A stretch of 64,000 nucleotides of DNA from Nannocystis pusilla (GTDB lineage: Bacteria > Myxococcota_A > Polyangia > Nannocystales > Nannocystaceae), in assembly GCF_026626665.1 (NCBI RefSeq), contig NZ_JAPNKE010000002.1, forward strand, positions 1,101,204 through 1,165,203, given 5' to 3'. Below, one piece after another: positions 8,124-22,290 of the stretch (position 1 is its first letter; every line of letters starts with the position of its first letter). The position numbers and the translations under genes are program-made. The notes below the pieces were generated by a model that ran no database searches, was not told the DNA's origin, and was given only the letters and a program-made list of their open reading frames with translations.

Positions 8124-9221
8124 TCAGCACGCGCGAGCGCGGCGGCGGCGGGGGAGGGCGAGCAGCAGGAGCAGCCAGGCGCCGGTCGGCGTGGCGCTGC
8201 GGCAGCCGCAGCCGGCTTCGTCGCCGGCCGCTTCGGCGTCGCCGGTGCTCGAGGCGGTGTCGCCGTCGGTGGCGGCGGCGGTGGTGGCCTCGCCGAGGGT
8301 GTCGGAGTCGCCGGTGGTCCCGGTGCCGCTCGAGGTGCCACCTTCGCTGCCGGTGTCGTCGCCGCTGTCGCTACCGCTCGCGGTCGGCTCGTCGCCGGTG
8401 TCGCCGGTGGTCGGGCTCTCCGGCCCGGCGCAGGCGGGGTGCGGATCGTCGGCGCCGCACTGGTGCTCGTCGAGCAGCCAGACCTCGGGACCTGTCCCCT
8501 GGACCAGGATCGGTCGGCCCGTCAGCGGCGTGCCCTCCGGCAGGCCGGCGATCGCGTCGGCCGGCATCACCGCGGCGGCGGCCGGGTCGAAGCGCCAGGC
8601 GGAGACGAGCTCGGGGACGACGAGGCGGCGAAAGCCCTGATCGAGCAGCCACAGCGGCGCGGTGGTGCCCTCGGCGACGGCGAGCTGCGGCGGACCGTCG
8701 ACGGTGGTGCCGATCGGGGTGCCGGCGAGGTCGAGGTCGGCGACCTTCATCAGGTCGAAGTAGGTGGAGAAGTGCCACTGATCGAGGATCGAGGGTCCGG
8801 CGATGTGGCGCTTGACGCCGGCGACCACCGGCAGCGGCGGGCAGGCGTAGGTGGCGGGCGAGCCCGAGAGCTCGAGGTTGGGATCGCCGTTGGTGTCGAT
8901 GCCGTAGGCGTGGACGATGTGCGGCTGGCCGTCGAGGCGGCTGAACGGGAGGACGCCGCGAAAGCCGTGCTGGCACTGCTCGCCGCGACAGCCGACGGCG
9001 AGGACCTGATTGGCGGTGAGCGGGACGCCGGTGGCGGTGGGCGAGCCGGCGGGGCCGTCGAAGTAGAGGTGGACGTCGATGGTGGTGGCAGGGGCGTCCG
9101 GATCATGAGCCCAGCCGGACACGCCGGCGCAGTCGGCAGTGACGGCGCCGACGGGCCCGGCGGCGCGGACGGCCGGCGCGACGCCGAGGAGGCCGAGGAG
9201 GACGAGGACCGAGCGGGTCAT
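8124..9221 (-). CDS. Secreted MYXO-CTERM protein with a GWAxDPDAP carbohydrate-like module
   Basis: A 365-residue protein. The signal peptide spans residues 1-20 (LGLLGVAPAVRA). A beta-rich module follows (about 28-130), opening VSGWAHDPDAPATTIDVHLY, then a second module (about 135-245) with KRHIAGPSILDQW and ILVQGTGPEVWLLD. A Thr/Ser/Gly/Asp-rich spacer leads to the tail GCGCRS, a Leu-rich helix and an Arg cluster. Both modules recur in the carboxypeptidase ending at 25578, so they are a shared surface-binding unit. It is last in a minus-strand operon, 5 bases after the DUF1552 gene. A hairpin-family unit (8491-8508) encodes part of VQGTGP. Its function is unknown. Confidence 0.7.
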   Translation of the reverse strand: MTRSVLVLLGLLGVAPAVRAAGPVGAVTADCAGVSGWAHDPDAPATTIDVHLYFDGPAGSPTATGVPLTANQVLAVGCRGEQCQHGFRGVLPFSRLDGQPHIVHAYGIDTNGDPNLELSGSPATYACPPLPVVAGVKRHIAGPSILDQWHFSTYFDLMKVADLDLAGTPIGTTVDGPPQLAVAEGTTAPLWLLDQGFRRLVVPELVSAWRFDPAAAAVMPADAIAGLPEGTPLTGRPILVQGTGPEVWLLDEHQCGADDPHPACAGPESPTTGDTGDEPTASGSDSGDDTGSEGGTSSGTGTTGDSDTLGEATTAAATDGDTASSTGDAEAAGDEAGCGCRSATPTGAWLLLLLALPRRRRARAC

Positions 9222-9226
9222 CGCGC

Positions 9227-10566
9227 TCACAGCAGGACGCCGTCGATGGTGGCGTTGCCGTCGTCGCCGAACACCGCGCCGTCGAAGCCGAAGCTGCCCT
9301 CGACGCCGTAGGCCTCGAGCAGCGTGACGTGCAGGTTGGCCAGCGGGGGCTGGCCGTCGACCGGGAACGCGAGCTTGCGGTTGCCGGTGGCGAGCACGCC
9401 GGCGCCGCCGAACAGCATCGGGCAGTTGTGGCCGTGGTCGTGGCCGTTGCCCTCGCCCATGCTGGCGATCCCCAGGACGATGGTCTCGTCGAGCAGGCTG
9501 GCGCCGGTGGTGCCGGGGGTGTCGCGCAGGAGCCCGAGCATGGCGCCGAACTGCTGGCACTGCCAGGTCTCGACCTTCTCGAGCCGATCCTTGGCGGCCT
9601 GATCGCCGAAGTGCGACAGGGCGTGGTGACCCCCGGGGGCGGCGAGGAAGTCGTGCGAGCGGCAGCTCAGGCCGAACTCGATCATGAAGGTCATGATCCG
9701 CGTCTGGTCGCACAGGAAGGCGAGGCGGATCAATTGGTGGAAGGCGTCGACGCGGCCGGCGTAGTCGAGGCCCGGCACCGGCGGCTGCGGATCGGCGGAG
9801 CACTCGGCGCCGCTGCTGGCGAGGCTGAGCTCGAGGTCGCGGAGGGCGTCGAAGTAGGCCTCGAGGGTGGTGCGGTCGGCGCTGCCGAGCTGCTGCTGGA
9901 GGACGCGCGCGTCGTCGCGGACGAAGTCGATGACCGACTGTTTGGTCTGGCGCCGCAGGTCGGCCGGAGGCCCGGTGAGGCCGTCGACGCCGGCGCCGAA
10001 CAGGCGCTCGAAGGCGGCGCTCGGATCGATGGTGGCGACCAGCGGCGAGCCGGGGCCGGTCCACGAGATGCTCTGGGTGAAGGCGCACGAGGAGCCGCCG
10101 ACGTCGCACGGGCCGGGCTCGCCGGCGCTCCACTGCAGCGACTTGAAGCGGGTGTCGGGCGCGAGCTGCTGGGCGAGCAGCTGATCGAGCGAGACCCCGT
10201 TCTGGCCGTTGCCGCTGAGGTCGACGATGTGCCGGCCGGTCATGATGGTGCCGGTGCCCATGGCGTGCGCGGCCCCGGGGCTGGCGATGGCGGCGTTGTT
10301 CGACAGGTTCTCGAAGGCGAGGGCCCGGTCGGCGAACGGCTGCAGCGCCGACGCCTGGGCCGGGAACACCAGCTGGCTGTCGACGAGCTGCGGCACCCAC
10401 CACTCGGGCCGGCGACCGTTGGGGAAGTAATAGACGAGCAGCCGCGGCGCGGCCCGGCGGCGCTGGCCGTGGCGGGGCGGAAGTACTCGAGCGCGGGCAG
10501 GACGAGGCTCGCGGAGCCGACCCCGAGCAGCCAGCGACGGCGCGAGAATCGATGAGACACGGGCAT
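9227..10566 (-). CDS. DUF1552 domain Tat-exported protein, with a frame slip
   Basis: The N-terminus (MPVSHRFSRRRWLLGVGSAS) has a twin-arginine signal. The frame then shifts near 10445: restoring one base gives LLVYYFPNGRRPEWWVPQL, the expected start of the DUF1552 body. The mature part carries features typical of the family, including HAMGTGTIMTGRHI, a Cys in CRSHDFLAAPGGHHALSH, and GEGNGHDHGHNCPMLFGG near the C-terminus. DUF1552 proteins are exported and relate to the DUF1501/sulfatase-like group; the reaction is not established. The start codon overlaps the stop of the upstream DUF1592 gene by one base (TGATG), implying translational coupling. A paralogue lies at 49399-50781. Confidence 0.8.
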
Positions 10567-12707
10567 CACTTTTCTCCGAGAGCGGCCGGCGAGCGGAAGG
10601 CCGGGGTGTGGACGATGGCGTCGATGAGCTCGCCGAGGGTGTAGTCCTCGGCCGTGGCGGTGACGGCGATCTCCGCGAGGAAGTCGGCGTCGTAGAGGGC
10701 GCCCGGTCGACCGGCGGCGTAGGTGAAGAGCTTGCGGGTGAGGCAGCCGACGAACACCTCGCTGCCGTCGTAGAGCGCGGCCAGCTCGGCGGCGCCCTCG
10801 AAGGTGCGACCGTCGGGCAGCTCGCCGAGGTTGTCGAGGTTCGGATCGAAGACGGGCTGGGCGACGCCGTCGTACTCCTCGAGGCCGATGCCGAGGACGT
10901 CGAGGAGGGCGTGACAGCCGGCGCAGGTCGGATCGGAGCGGTGCTTCTCGAGAGCCTCGCGCACCGAGCCGGCGCCGCCGAGGTCGGGCGGCTCGAACAC
11001 GAGGCCGGGCGGCGGCGGGGCGACGGGCGAGCAGAGCAGCTTCTCCGACAACCAGCGGCCGCGGCGGATCGGCGAGGAGTGCTCGGCGTCGGAGGTGGCG
11101 GTGAGCCAGGCGCCGAGGGTCAGGAGGCCGCGCCGCTCGTCGTCGCCGACGGGGATCCGCACGAGCTCGCTCGAGCCGACCGGCGGCAGGCCGTAGTGGG
11201 TGGCCAGGCGATCGTTGCGGTAGGCGAAGTCGGGGTCGAGGATGGCGGCGACGGGCAGGCCGTTGTGGAAGAAGTCGCCGAAGAACCGCTTGGACTCGGC
11301 GGTCATGGCGGCGCGCACGTCGTCGTCGAAGCCGGGGAACTTGTCGGGGCTGGGGCTGAAGCTCTGCAGGTGCCGCGTCGACAGCCACTGCTCGGCGAAG
11401 CCGTCGAGCAAGGCGCTGGCCCTGGGGTCGTCGAGCATGAAGGCGACGGCCTCGGACAGGCCCTCGTCGGTGGCGAGCCGACCCTCGGCGGCCATGTCGA
11501 ACAGCCGCTGGTCGGGCATCGAGCTCCACAGGAAGTACGACAGCCGGCTGGCGAGCACGTAGTCGTCGAGCCAACCCTCGCGGTCGGCGTCGGCGGTGGT
11601 GCGGGCGCGGTAGAAGAACCGCGGCGAGAGCATGACGGCGCGCATGACGAGTCGCAGCGCCTCGTCGGCGGTCTCGCCCTGCTCGCGCAGGCGGGTGAAG
11701 AGATCGACGAGGCCGACCTCGTCGGTGGGGTCGAGCGGGCGCCGCCAGGCGCGGAAGGCGAAGTTTTTGACGATCTGCGCGTAGCAGTCGAGGTCGCCCT
11801 CGCCCTGCGGCGCGCACACGTAGACGCGATCGTGACCTGGCCCCGAGGTCAGCTCGAGCGAGCGCACGCCGAGGCCGGCGACGAAGATGTTATTGAAAGT
11901 GTTCTCGGCGGGGAGGTTGACCCAGTTGGTCGGGATGACCTCGATGGTGTGGACGCCGGGGGTGAGGTGGATCGGCTGGACGTGCTCGGCGGGGATCGCC
12001 GAGCTGCCCTGGACGGCGAACACCGGCAGCGAGACGCCGTTGACGCGCAGCCGGGCCTCCGCGGCCGGGGCCGGACCGCCGACGCCGGCGCCGGCGCGCA
12101 GGACGATCTGGGCGTCGGTGGCCGCGGGCACGCTGACCTGGACGCCGAGGACGTTGCCGCTGAGCGCCCACAGCTCGCCGATCGAGTAGCCGGGGGCGGG
12201 GACGGCGAGCTGGTCGCCGGTGAATTCGGCGGCGAAGGCCGGACGATCGGCGAGCGCGTCGGCGATGACGTCGCGCGCGGCAGTGTCGTAGGCGTCGAGC
12301 AAGGTGGCCGACATGTGCAGCTGGCTGGCCATGTTGTCGAAGCCGTTGGCCTCCGGATCGGGCCCGAAGGCGTCGGCGGGCCGCAGCTTGGTGCCCAGCA
12401 GGTCGCGCACGGTGTTGTTGTATTCGAGGCGGTTGAGCCGGTGCAGCGGCTGGGCCGGCTGCTCGGGGCCGTCGTCGCCGGCGGTGGTGTCGTCGGCTCC
12501 GTCAGTGGTATCGGCGGCGGTCCCCGCGGCGCCGGTGCTGTCGCCGGTGGACGCCGCGGAGGAGGCCTGGGCGGGGCCGTCGTCGCGGTAGCAACCGATG
12601 GTCAGCAGGGCGCCGGACAGGACGCCGGCGAGGAGGATGCGCGGTGAAGGGCTCGCCGACGAACGATCGCGCGCGGGCCAGGACAGCAGAGCGAGTGGTG
12701 CAGGCAT
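10566..12707 (-). CDS. DUF1592 family lipoprotein with a c-type heme motif
   Basis: A 713-residue protein beginning with a lipoprotein signal (LLAGVLSGALLTIGC), then a Thr/Gly/Asp linker. Domain order follows the planctomycete/myxobacterial five-DUF architecture: DUF1587 (HRLNRLEYNNTVRDLLG, about residue 88), DUF1595 (AFRAWRRPLDPTDEVG), DUF1592 (LASRLSYFLWSSMPD), DUF1588 (PIRRGRWLSEKLLCSPVAPP with CAGCH) and DUF1585 at the end. CAGCH is a heme-attachment motif, so an exported redox role is likely. It is first in the operon with the DUF1552 and MYXO-CTERM proteins. A hairpin-family unit at 11836-11853 lies in the coding region. The nearest paralogue ends at 50778. Confidence 0.85.
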   Translation of the reverse strand: MPAPLALLSWPARDRSSASPSPRILLAGVLSGALLTIGCYRDDGPAQASSAASTGDSTGAAGTAADTTDGADDTTAGDDGPEQPAQPLHRLNRLEYNNTVRDLLGTKLRPADAFGPDPEANGFDNMASQLHMSATLLDAYDTAARDVIADALADRPAFAAEFTGDQLAVPAPGYSIGELWALSGNVLGVQVSVPAATDAQIVLRAGAGVGGPAPAAEARLRVNGVSLPVFAVQGSSAIPAEHVQPIHLTPGVHTIEVIPTNWVNLPAENTFNNIFVAGLGVRSLELTSGPGHDRVYVCAPQGEGDLDCYAQIVKNFAFRAWRRPLDPTDEVGLVDLFTRLREQGETADEALRLVMRAVMLSPRFFYRARTTADADREGWLDDYVLASRLSYFLWSSMPDQRLFDMAAEGRLATDEGLSEAVAFMLDDPRASALLDGFAEQWLSTRHLQSFSPSPDKFPGFDDDVRAAMTAESKRFFGDFFHNGLPVAAILDPDFAYRNDRLATHYGLPPVGSSELVRIPVGDDERRGLLTLGAWLTATSDAEHSSPIRRGRWLSEKLLCSPVAPPPPGLVFEPPDLGGAGSVREALEKHRSDPTCAGCHALLDVLGIGLEEYDGVAQPVFDPNLDNLGELPDGRTFEGAAELAALYDGSEVFVGCLTRKLFTYAAGRPGALYDADFLAEIAVTATAEDYTLGELIDAIVHTPAFRSPAALGEK

Positions 12708-13222
12708 GGACGGCGCCGATGCGTAAGGATCGACCAGACGCGACCATAGCCAGGCTCTGCACGGGTGAGAAGAGCGAACCGCGGTTCACCCGAAGTCCGG
12801 TGAGCCGGTGAGACCAGGAGTCCGCGGGTGCGGGCGCGCGAGGAGGCAAGGGGGCGTGGTCGCACGGGGAGAGTGTGTCGGCCACGCTCGCCGAGCGCGG
12901 GACTGCCGCGTCACGCGGTCCGCGCGGGCGCGTCTGTGGATTCGATGGGGTGCGCGCGGGATGAGATGACCCAAAGGACATGTGTGGAGGTGCCGGGTCG
13001 GGAGCCGGAGGCGCGACCGTGGGCCGGCGCTCGGGCGTTCGCAGGCCGCGCTGGCCCCGAGGACATGCGCGTGAGCGCCGAGCTGCGAGCCGGGGGCGCG
13101 CTCGCGGGTGGGCGGGTTCGCGGGTCGTTCGCATGAGATGTCCCGAGGGCCAGGCGCGCCGAGATCGCGGGTCCGGGACAATCACATGTCCCAGGAGACA
13201 TGTGTCGACGACACTGCTTCGG
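12708..13222. other. Gene-free spacer with scattered hairpin units
   Basis: No gene supported; the short frames here are compositional. It holds at least four hairpin-family units, at about 12969-12984 (TGACC-CAAA-GGACA), 13050-13067 (TGGCC-CCGA-GGACA), 13135-13152 (TGTCC-CGAG-GGCCA) and 13182-13200 (TGTCC-CAGG-AGACA). The last two lie 22-90 bases downstream of the P-type ATPase stop on the opposite strand. Confidence 0.5.
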
Positions 13223-17646
<4,424 letters not shown>

Positions 17647-17810
17647 GCGCGAAAGATGGGCCGGGTGGGCGAAGACGGCGGAGAAAATCGCCGCGCGGCG
17701 AGGAGCGCCCGCGCGAGCCACGGCGGCGCCGGCGGCCGTGTCCCGCGTTCGCCCCGCGCGCGCCAGACTCGGCGGGGCACCGCGCAGCGAGCTCGAGCGA
17801 GCTGATGTTG

Positions 17811-17940
17811 CCTGTCTTAAGGGACATCCGGGGCCGTGGCGGGGCGCCGGATACGAGGATGTCCTGGCGGACATGTCATCTGTCCGCGAGGACATGCGGT
17901 GCTCCGGCGCGGGGGGCGGAGGCTGTCCTTCGGGACAGGC
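17811..17940. repeat. Cluster of four hairpin units upstream of the beta-helix lipoprotein
   Basis: Units at 17812-17827 (TGTCT-TAAG-GGACA), 17859-17876 (TGTCC-TGGC-GGACA), 17880-17896 (TGTCC-GCGA-GGACA, a GNRA loop) and 17922-17940 (TGTCC-TTCG-GGACA, a UUCG loop with a 7-bp stem). They lie between divergent genes, so they are not placed as terminators. Confidence 0.7.
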
Positions 17941-18055
17941 TTGGGCGCGCCGCTTCGGCAGTTTCCCGAGGATACGTCTCCAGTCGCGCGCGGCCTCCGG
18001 CCCGCGGGTGGGGGTTCAGGACGACTCGTTGACAGGCCGGAGGGCCGCGGAAACC

Positions 18056-20001
18056 ATGTTCGCCATGGCGGCGAGACGGGCGCGGGCGGGGATGGCGTGG
18101 GTGTTCGGGCTGGCGGCGTGCGGCGGCGATCCGGCCGCGACGACCGACGGGGCGACGACGAGCGAGGCGACGGGCAGCGACACGTCGACGACGACGGGCG
18201 GCGGGCCGACGACGACGGAGGCGCCGACGACCAGGAGCTCGCCGGGGACGGGCAGCGAGACGGGCACGACGACGACCGCGGCGACGACGGAGGATACGAG
18301 CGAGCCGACCACCGAGACGGCGACGACCGGCGACCCCGGCGTCGAGCTCGGGCCGCCGGTGCTGCGGATCAACGTCGGCGGCCCGGCCGTCGGCGAGTTC
18401 TTGGCCGACGACGGGCCCGAGTCGCCGTACCGCGCGAGCCCCGACACGCAGGTGTTCGCCGCCGACGCGGTGGTCGCCGGGCCGAGCGTGCCGGCCGACC
18501 TGCCGCTCGAGGTGCTGGCGACCGGGCGCGTCGAGCCGGACGAGCTGGCCGGAGGGACAGGTCAGCTGCGCTACAGCGTGCCGGTCGAGCCGGGCCCGTA
18601 TCAGCTGCGGCTGCACTTCTCGGGGCCGTCGCAGGGGCCGGGCACGCGGCTGGCGCAGCTGTGGATCGACGGGGCGACGGTGGGCGAGCCGATCGACGTG
18701 TCGGCGCTGACGGCCGGCGACGCGAGCGGGTCGGTGACGGTCGAGATCACCGCCGACGCGTGGCTTGACGTCGAGCTGGTGCGCGCGCCGGGCAGCGAGA
18801 TGCCGCTGCTGTCGGCGCTCGAGCTGTTCGGCGACGGCGGGCTGCGCGACGGGCCGGCGGGGGCGGTCCGGCACATCACGCCAGAGGGCAGTGGCAGCGG
18901 GGACAGCGTCGACGACGCGGCCGGGCTCGGCCAGCTGGGGGCGCTGATCGCCGCGTCGGCGCCCGGCGACGAGGTGTGGATCCACGCCGGCGACTACGCG
19001 GCCGGTGGCGAATTCTCATCGCCAGCGGCGGGACCGCGGAGGCGCCGATCGTGATCCGCGGGGTCGGGGCCGACTGGCACTCGCCGGGGCGGCCGCGGAT
19101 CGTGGGTACGCGGCAAAACCCGTGGACGGCCGAGGGGGCGATCGGCGGGACCGTGTTCCGCCTGACGGGCGGCGCGGACCACCTGCAATTCGTCAACCTC
19201 GGCTTCGCCGACCAGGGCAACGGCTGCTGGCGCGTGGCCCAGCCGATCGCGGGGCTGCGGCTCGACAACATCGTCGCCACCAACGTCCATCGTCTACTCG
19301 AGAACTTCGTCGGCGGCGACGACACCGACGCGTCGATCACCGGCCTGGTGATGAAGGACGTGTCGGTCCGTGGCTACGCCCGCGCGGTGACGCGGCTGCA
19401 GTACGAGACGAGCGAGGTGCTGCTCGAGGACGTGTTCGGCGACTCGGAGGCGCAGCCGTTCGAGTCGTTCTCGACCGGGGTGACGCTGTACGAGGCGGCC
19501 CACCACGTGACGCTGCGGCGGGCGGTGATGCTGAACCACCAGCAGGTCGACGTCGAGGGCTATTGGAACGCCGACGGGTTCTCGACCGAGCGCGACAACC
19601 ACGCGATCCGCTTCGAGGACACCTACGCGGCCGGCAACACCGACGGCGGCTACGACCTCAAGTCGACCGACACGACGCTCCTGCGCGCGGTCGCGGTCGA
19701 CAACAAGCGCAACTTCCGGCTGTGGGGCCAGATCGCCATGGAGCAGTGCGTCGGCCTCGCCCCGCACAAGCGCGGCGGCTCGGGCACGCAGGCCCAGGTC
19801 CACGGCAACCCGGAGGGGGTGTTCACGGTCACCGACTCGCGCTTCGTCGACGACGACCCGGCGACCATCGTGTTCGACCTCGACGACGACGCCGCGGGGA
19901 CGGTGGTCGGCGGCTGCGTCGAGCACCACCCGGACGCGAGCTACCAGACGGTCGAGCCGGCCGCGAGCCTGATGCTCACGGACGTGGCCGACGGCTGCTG
20001 A
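18056..20001 (+). CDS. Surface lipoprotein with malectin-like and right-handed beta-helix domains, with a frame slip
   Basis: Starts with a lipoprotein signal (AGMAWVFGLAAC) and a Thr-rich linker to about residue 95. A malectin-like beta-sandwich follows (VLRINVGGPAVGEFLADDG, residues about 101-260), with a closing strand LLSALELFGDGG. From about residue 280 it becomes a pectate-lyase-like parallel beta-helix, with DEVWIHAGDYAAGG, then APIVIRGVG and repeated FVNLGFAD / ITGLVMKDVSV / ALEDTYA-type turns. Binding or cleavage of extracellular polysaccharide is likely. The frame slips at about 19012-19015; adding one T gives EFLIASGGTAEAPIVI. A hairpin unit at 18544-18561 encodes LAGGTGQ. Confidence 0.75.
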
Positions 20002-20015
20002 GGCGGCCTGAGCGT

Positions 20016-20080
20016 TCGGACATGCCCCCGAGGACATGTCCCTGGGGGCATCGACCCGGGGACATGTCGCGCGGGACAGG
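20016..20080. repeat. Hairpin cluster between convergent genes
   Basis: Three or four overlapping units (TGCCC-CCGA-GGACA, TGTCC-CTGG-GGGCA, TGTCG-CGCG-GGACA) fill the 83-base gap between the beta-helix gene (+) and the hypothetical protein (-). The position suits a bidirectional 3' end structure. Confidence 0.65.
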
Positions 20081-20084
20081 CGCG

Positions 20085-20633
20085 TCAGACCTCGACGATG
20101 CGGCCCTGGACCGGGGCGAAGCAGCGGACCTTGAGGGCGTCGGCCTCGGCCCGCGGCTCGGCGGACAGCGGGGCCTCGGAGATCAGCCAGACCTGGCCCT
20201 CGGGGAAGGAGGCGTCGGCGAGGCGCTTGCGGGCGTCGCCGGCGAGGGCGGCGAGCTGGTGGTCGTCGAGCTCGGCCCCGCGAGCGGCGCACAGGACGGC
20301 CAGCGCAGGGGCGGAGCGGTCGAGGCGGCGGCCGACGGCGAAGGAGGCGATGCTGAGGCCGCCGAGCGCGTAGCCGGTGATGGCCCGCACCGAGGCGGCC
20401 GAAGACGGCTGACCCTCGGCCTTGGCCGGGCGGGCACCCGCCATCAGCGCCATGGCGGCCGCGAACAGGCCGACCATGCCGCCGAACTTGAGGCCGAGCG
20501 CAGCCTTGCGAGGGACACGGGCGCGCACCTCGTCGACGGCGGGCGCGACGGACTTCGGCTCACCCTCGACGCGGACGCCCGCCTGCGAATAGAGCCACGG
20601 TACGCAACGCTCGCCGGAGAAGGTCTTGGACAT
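20085..20633 (-). CDS. Hypothetical small membrane protein
   Basis: A 182-residue protein. Residues 1-45 are soluble and contain WLYSQAGVRVEGE. Hydrophobic segments lie near residues 50-66 (GGMVGLFAAAMALMAGA) and 86-104 (ITGYALGGLSIASFAVG), followed by a soluble C-terminal part with LDDHQLAALAGDARKRLADA and a terminal GRIVEV. I do not recognise a family. The ATG at 20633 precedes a spacer that holds the opposing lipoprotein's promoter region. Confidence 0.6.
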   Translation of the reverse strand: MSKTFSGERCVPWLYSQAGVRVEGEPKSVAPAVDEVRARVPRKAALGLKFGGMVGLFAAAMALMAGARPAKAEGQPSSAASVRAITGYALGGLSIASFAVGRRLDRSAPALAVLCAARGAELDDHQLAALAGDARKRLADASFPEGQVWLISEAPLSAEPRAEADALKVRCFAPVQGRIVEV

Positions 20634-20889
20634 GAGAGCAGGTCTAGCAGACCGGAGACGACGACTGACCTTTCTTGCGCGATAGCACGACGTGGGCTGT
20701 GCGACTCGTCCACCGCGACGGCCGAGGCTGCTGTCGCCGCGCCCGGCGGAGCGAGCGGCCCGGGCCTCGGTCCTCGCGAGCCGTGTGCGAACGGTGCTCG
20801 GGGGCCAGAGAAGCAGTGTGTCTTGAGCCGTTGACGACGGCGCTGCGCGGGGCGCACCGGGCCGCCGCGGCGTGATACGGTGGCCCGGC
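20634..20889. other. Divergent spacer, promoter region of the FG-GAP lipoprotein
   Basis: No gene seen. TGATACGGT at 20873-20881 lies 8 bases before the ATG at 20890 and matches the short-leader -10 elements found elsewhere in the window. A TTGACG at 20831 is too distant to be its -35. Confidence 0.35.
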
Positions 20890-22113
20890 ATGCGCTCTCC
20901 AACGGTCGTTCTCTTCGCGCTGACGTGGGCGTGCGGCGGGCGCGAGCTGCCGGGACAGACCGACGCGGGCGGCCCGGCGACGACCAGCAGCGGCGACGCG
21001 CCCGCCTCGACGACTGCGGCGCCGACGACCGGCGAGGCGCCGACGACCGGCGAGGCGATGACGGCGCCTGCGCCCGACACGTGCGGCGACGGCGTGGTCG
21101 AGCCGGGCGAGGTCTGCCTCGGGACGCTGCGGCAGATCGACGCCGGCGCGGTGCGCCGGCTGTGGACCGCGGACGTCGACGGCGACGGCCGCGTCGACGT
21201 GGTGACGCCGGCGGGGCTGTGGCTGCAGCGCGACGGCTGGCTCGAACCGGGCCCGGCGTTGCCGCTCGCGCCGGCCGGCATCGGCGACTTCGACGGCGAC
21301 GGGCGCGTCGACCTGCTCGCCCACGACGTGGACGTGCGCGCTCTGGCGTGGAGTCGCGGCGACGGCCAGGGCAGCTTCGGCGCGCCGATCGTCGCCGACG
21401 TGAGCGATCTGCGGACCCCGTGGGTGGCGGACGTCGACGGCGACGGGCGCAGCGACATCGTGGCCCAGGCGCCGGAGCTCGACGCGCTGCGCACCTACGC
21501 GGCCGCCGACGGCGGTCCGTTCGCGCCGCTGGAGATCGCGCCGATGTCGCGGTGGGCGGCGGTCACCGGCATCGGCGACGGCAACGGCGACGGCTTCCCC
21601 GACGTGCTCGTGACCGAGTCCGATACGACGACGCCGTGGTGGGGGCAGGGCGACGGGACCTTCGCCGAGTCGACCGAGCCGTTGCCGCCGCAGGCGAGCT
21701 ACGCGCTGGCGGACCTCGAGGGCGACGGCGTCGACGAGCTGCTGTTCGCGTACGCCGAGGCGCGGTGGGACGAGGGGTTCCACGCCGCGGGGGCCATGTG
21801 GCTGATCGGGGCGCCCGCGGAGTGGCCCGTCGCGCAGGTCGAGCTGGCGGACGTGGCGATCCGCCAGATCGCCGGGGACGTGAGCCACGACGGCCTGGCG
21901 GACGTGATCGTGGCCCGCCTCGACGGGCCGGGGCGCCAGGTGCTCGAGGTCCTGTGCAGCGCGCCGGGGCGCCAGCTGAGCGGTTGCGCCAGCGTGCCGC
22001 TCGCGGCGGAGGTCGAGGCGCTGGCGGCCGCGGACGTGACCGCCGACGGCGCGCTCGACGTGGTGTTCGCGGCCGGCGAGGCCGGGCTGTGGGCCGTCGT
22101 GGCCGCGCCGTGA
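20890..22113 (+). CDS. FG-GAP/VCBS-repeat lipoprotein
   Basis: A 407-residue protein with a lipoprotein signal (VVLFALTWAC) and a Thr/Ala linker to about residue 60. A Cys-containing CGDGVVEPGE unit follows, then repeats of the calcium-binding type: DVDGDGRVDVV, DFDGDGRVDLL, DVDGDGRSDIV, DGNGDGFPDVL, DLEGDGVDELL and ADGALDVVF. These build a beta-propeller like integrin FG-GAP domains and commonly mediate adhesion or ligand binding. The start at 20890 gives a proper lipobox and lies 8 bases after a TGATACGGT element. It stands alone on this strand and is followed by a cluster of hairpin units. Confidence 0.75.
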   Translation: MRSPTVVLFALTWACGGRELPGQTDAGGPATTSSGDAPASTTAAPTTGEAPTTGEAMTAPAPDTCGDGVVEPGEVCLGTLRQIDAGAVRRLWTADVDGDGRVDVVTPAGLWLQRDGWLEPGPALPLAPAGIGDFDGDGRVDLLAHDVDVRALAWSRGDGQGSFGAPIVADVSDLRTPWVADVDGDGRSDIVAQAPELDALRTYAAADGGPFAPLEIAPMSRWAAVTGIGDGNGDGFPDVLVTESDTTTPWWGQGDGTFAESTEPLPPQASYALADLEGDGVDELLFAYAEARWDEGFHAAGAMWLIGAPAEWPVAQVELADVAIRQIAGDVSHDGLADVIVARLDGPGRQVLEVLCSAPGRQLSGCASVPLAAEVEALAAADVTADGALDVVFAAGEAGLWAVVAAP

Positions 22114-22123
22114 AGGCTCGATT

Positions 22124-22266
22124 CAATGTCCGTACGGGCAGTCCACGCGGACATGCTCGGAACCGAGGGACGCGCCGGATGTGGCTCGATGGTCATGTCC
22201 CGAGGGAAATGTCTGTACGAGCATGTCCCATGCGGCATGTATTTTGGGGCATTCCCCATGGGACAC
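22124..22266. repeat. Large hairpin-unit cluster between convergent genes
   Basis: About six units or half units, including 22135-22149 (TGTCC-GTAC-GGGCA), 22141-22155 (AGTCC-ACGC-GGACA), about 22194-22211 (TGTCC-CGAG-GGAAA), 22223-22239 (TGTCC-CATG-CGGCA) and a terminal ATTCCCCATGGGAC. It lies between the FG-GAP gene (+) and the PAS-STAS gene (-). Confidence 0.6.
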
Positions 22267-22290
22267 GGACGCCGTCGCGCTCGCCCGGCC

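Noticed and set aside
12708..13222. Small genes in the 515-base spacer
   Set aside because: The frames show compositional Arg/Pro/Ala bias, no signal, domain or ribosome-binding site, and overlap hairpin units.
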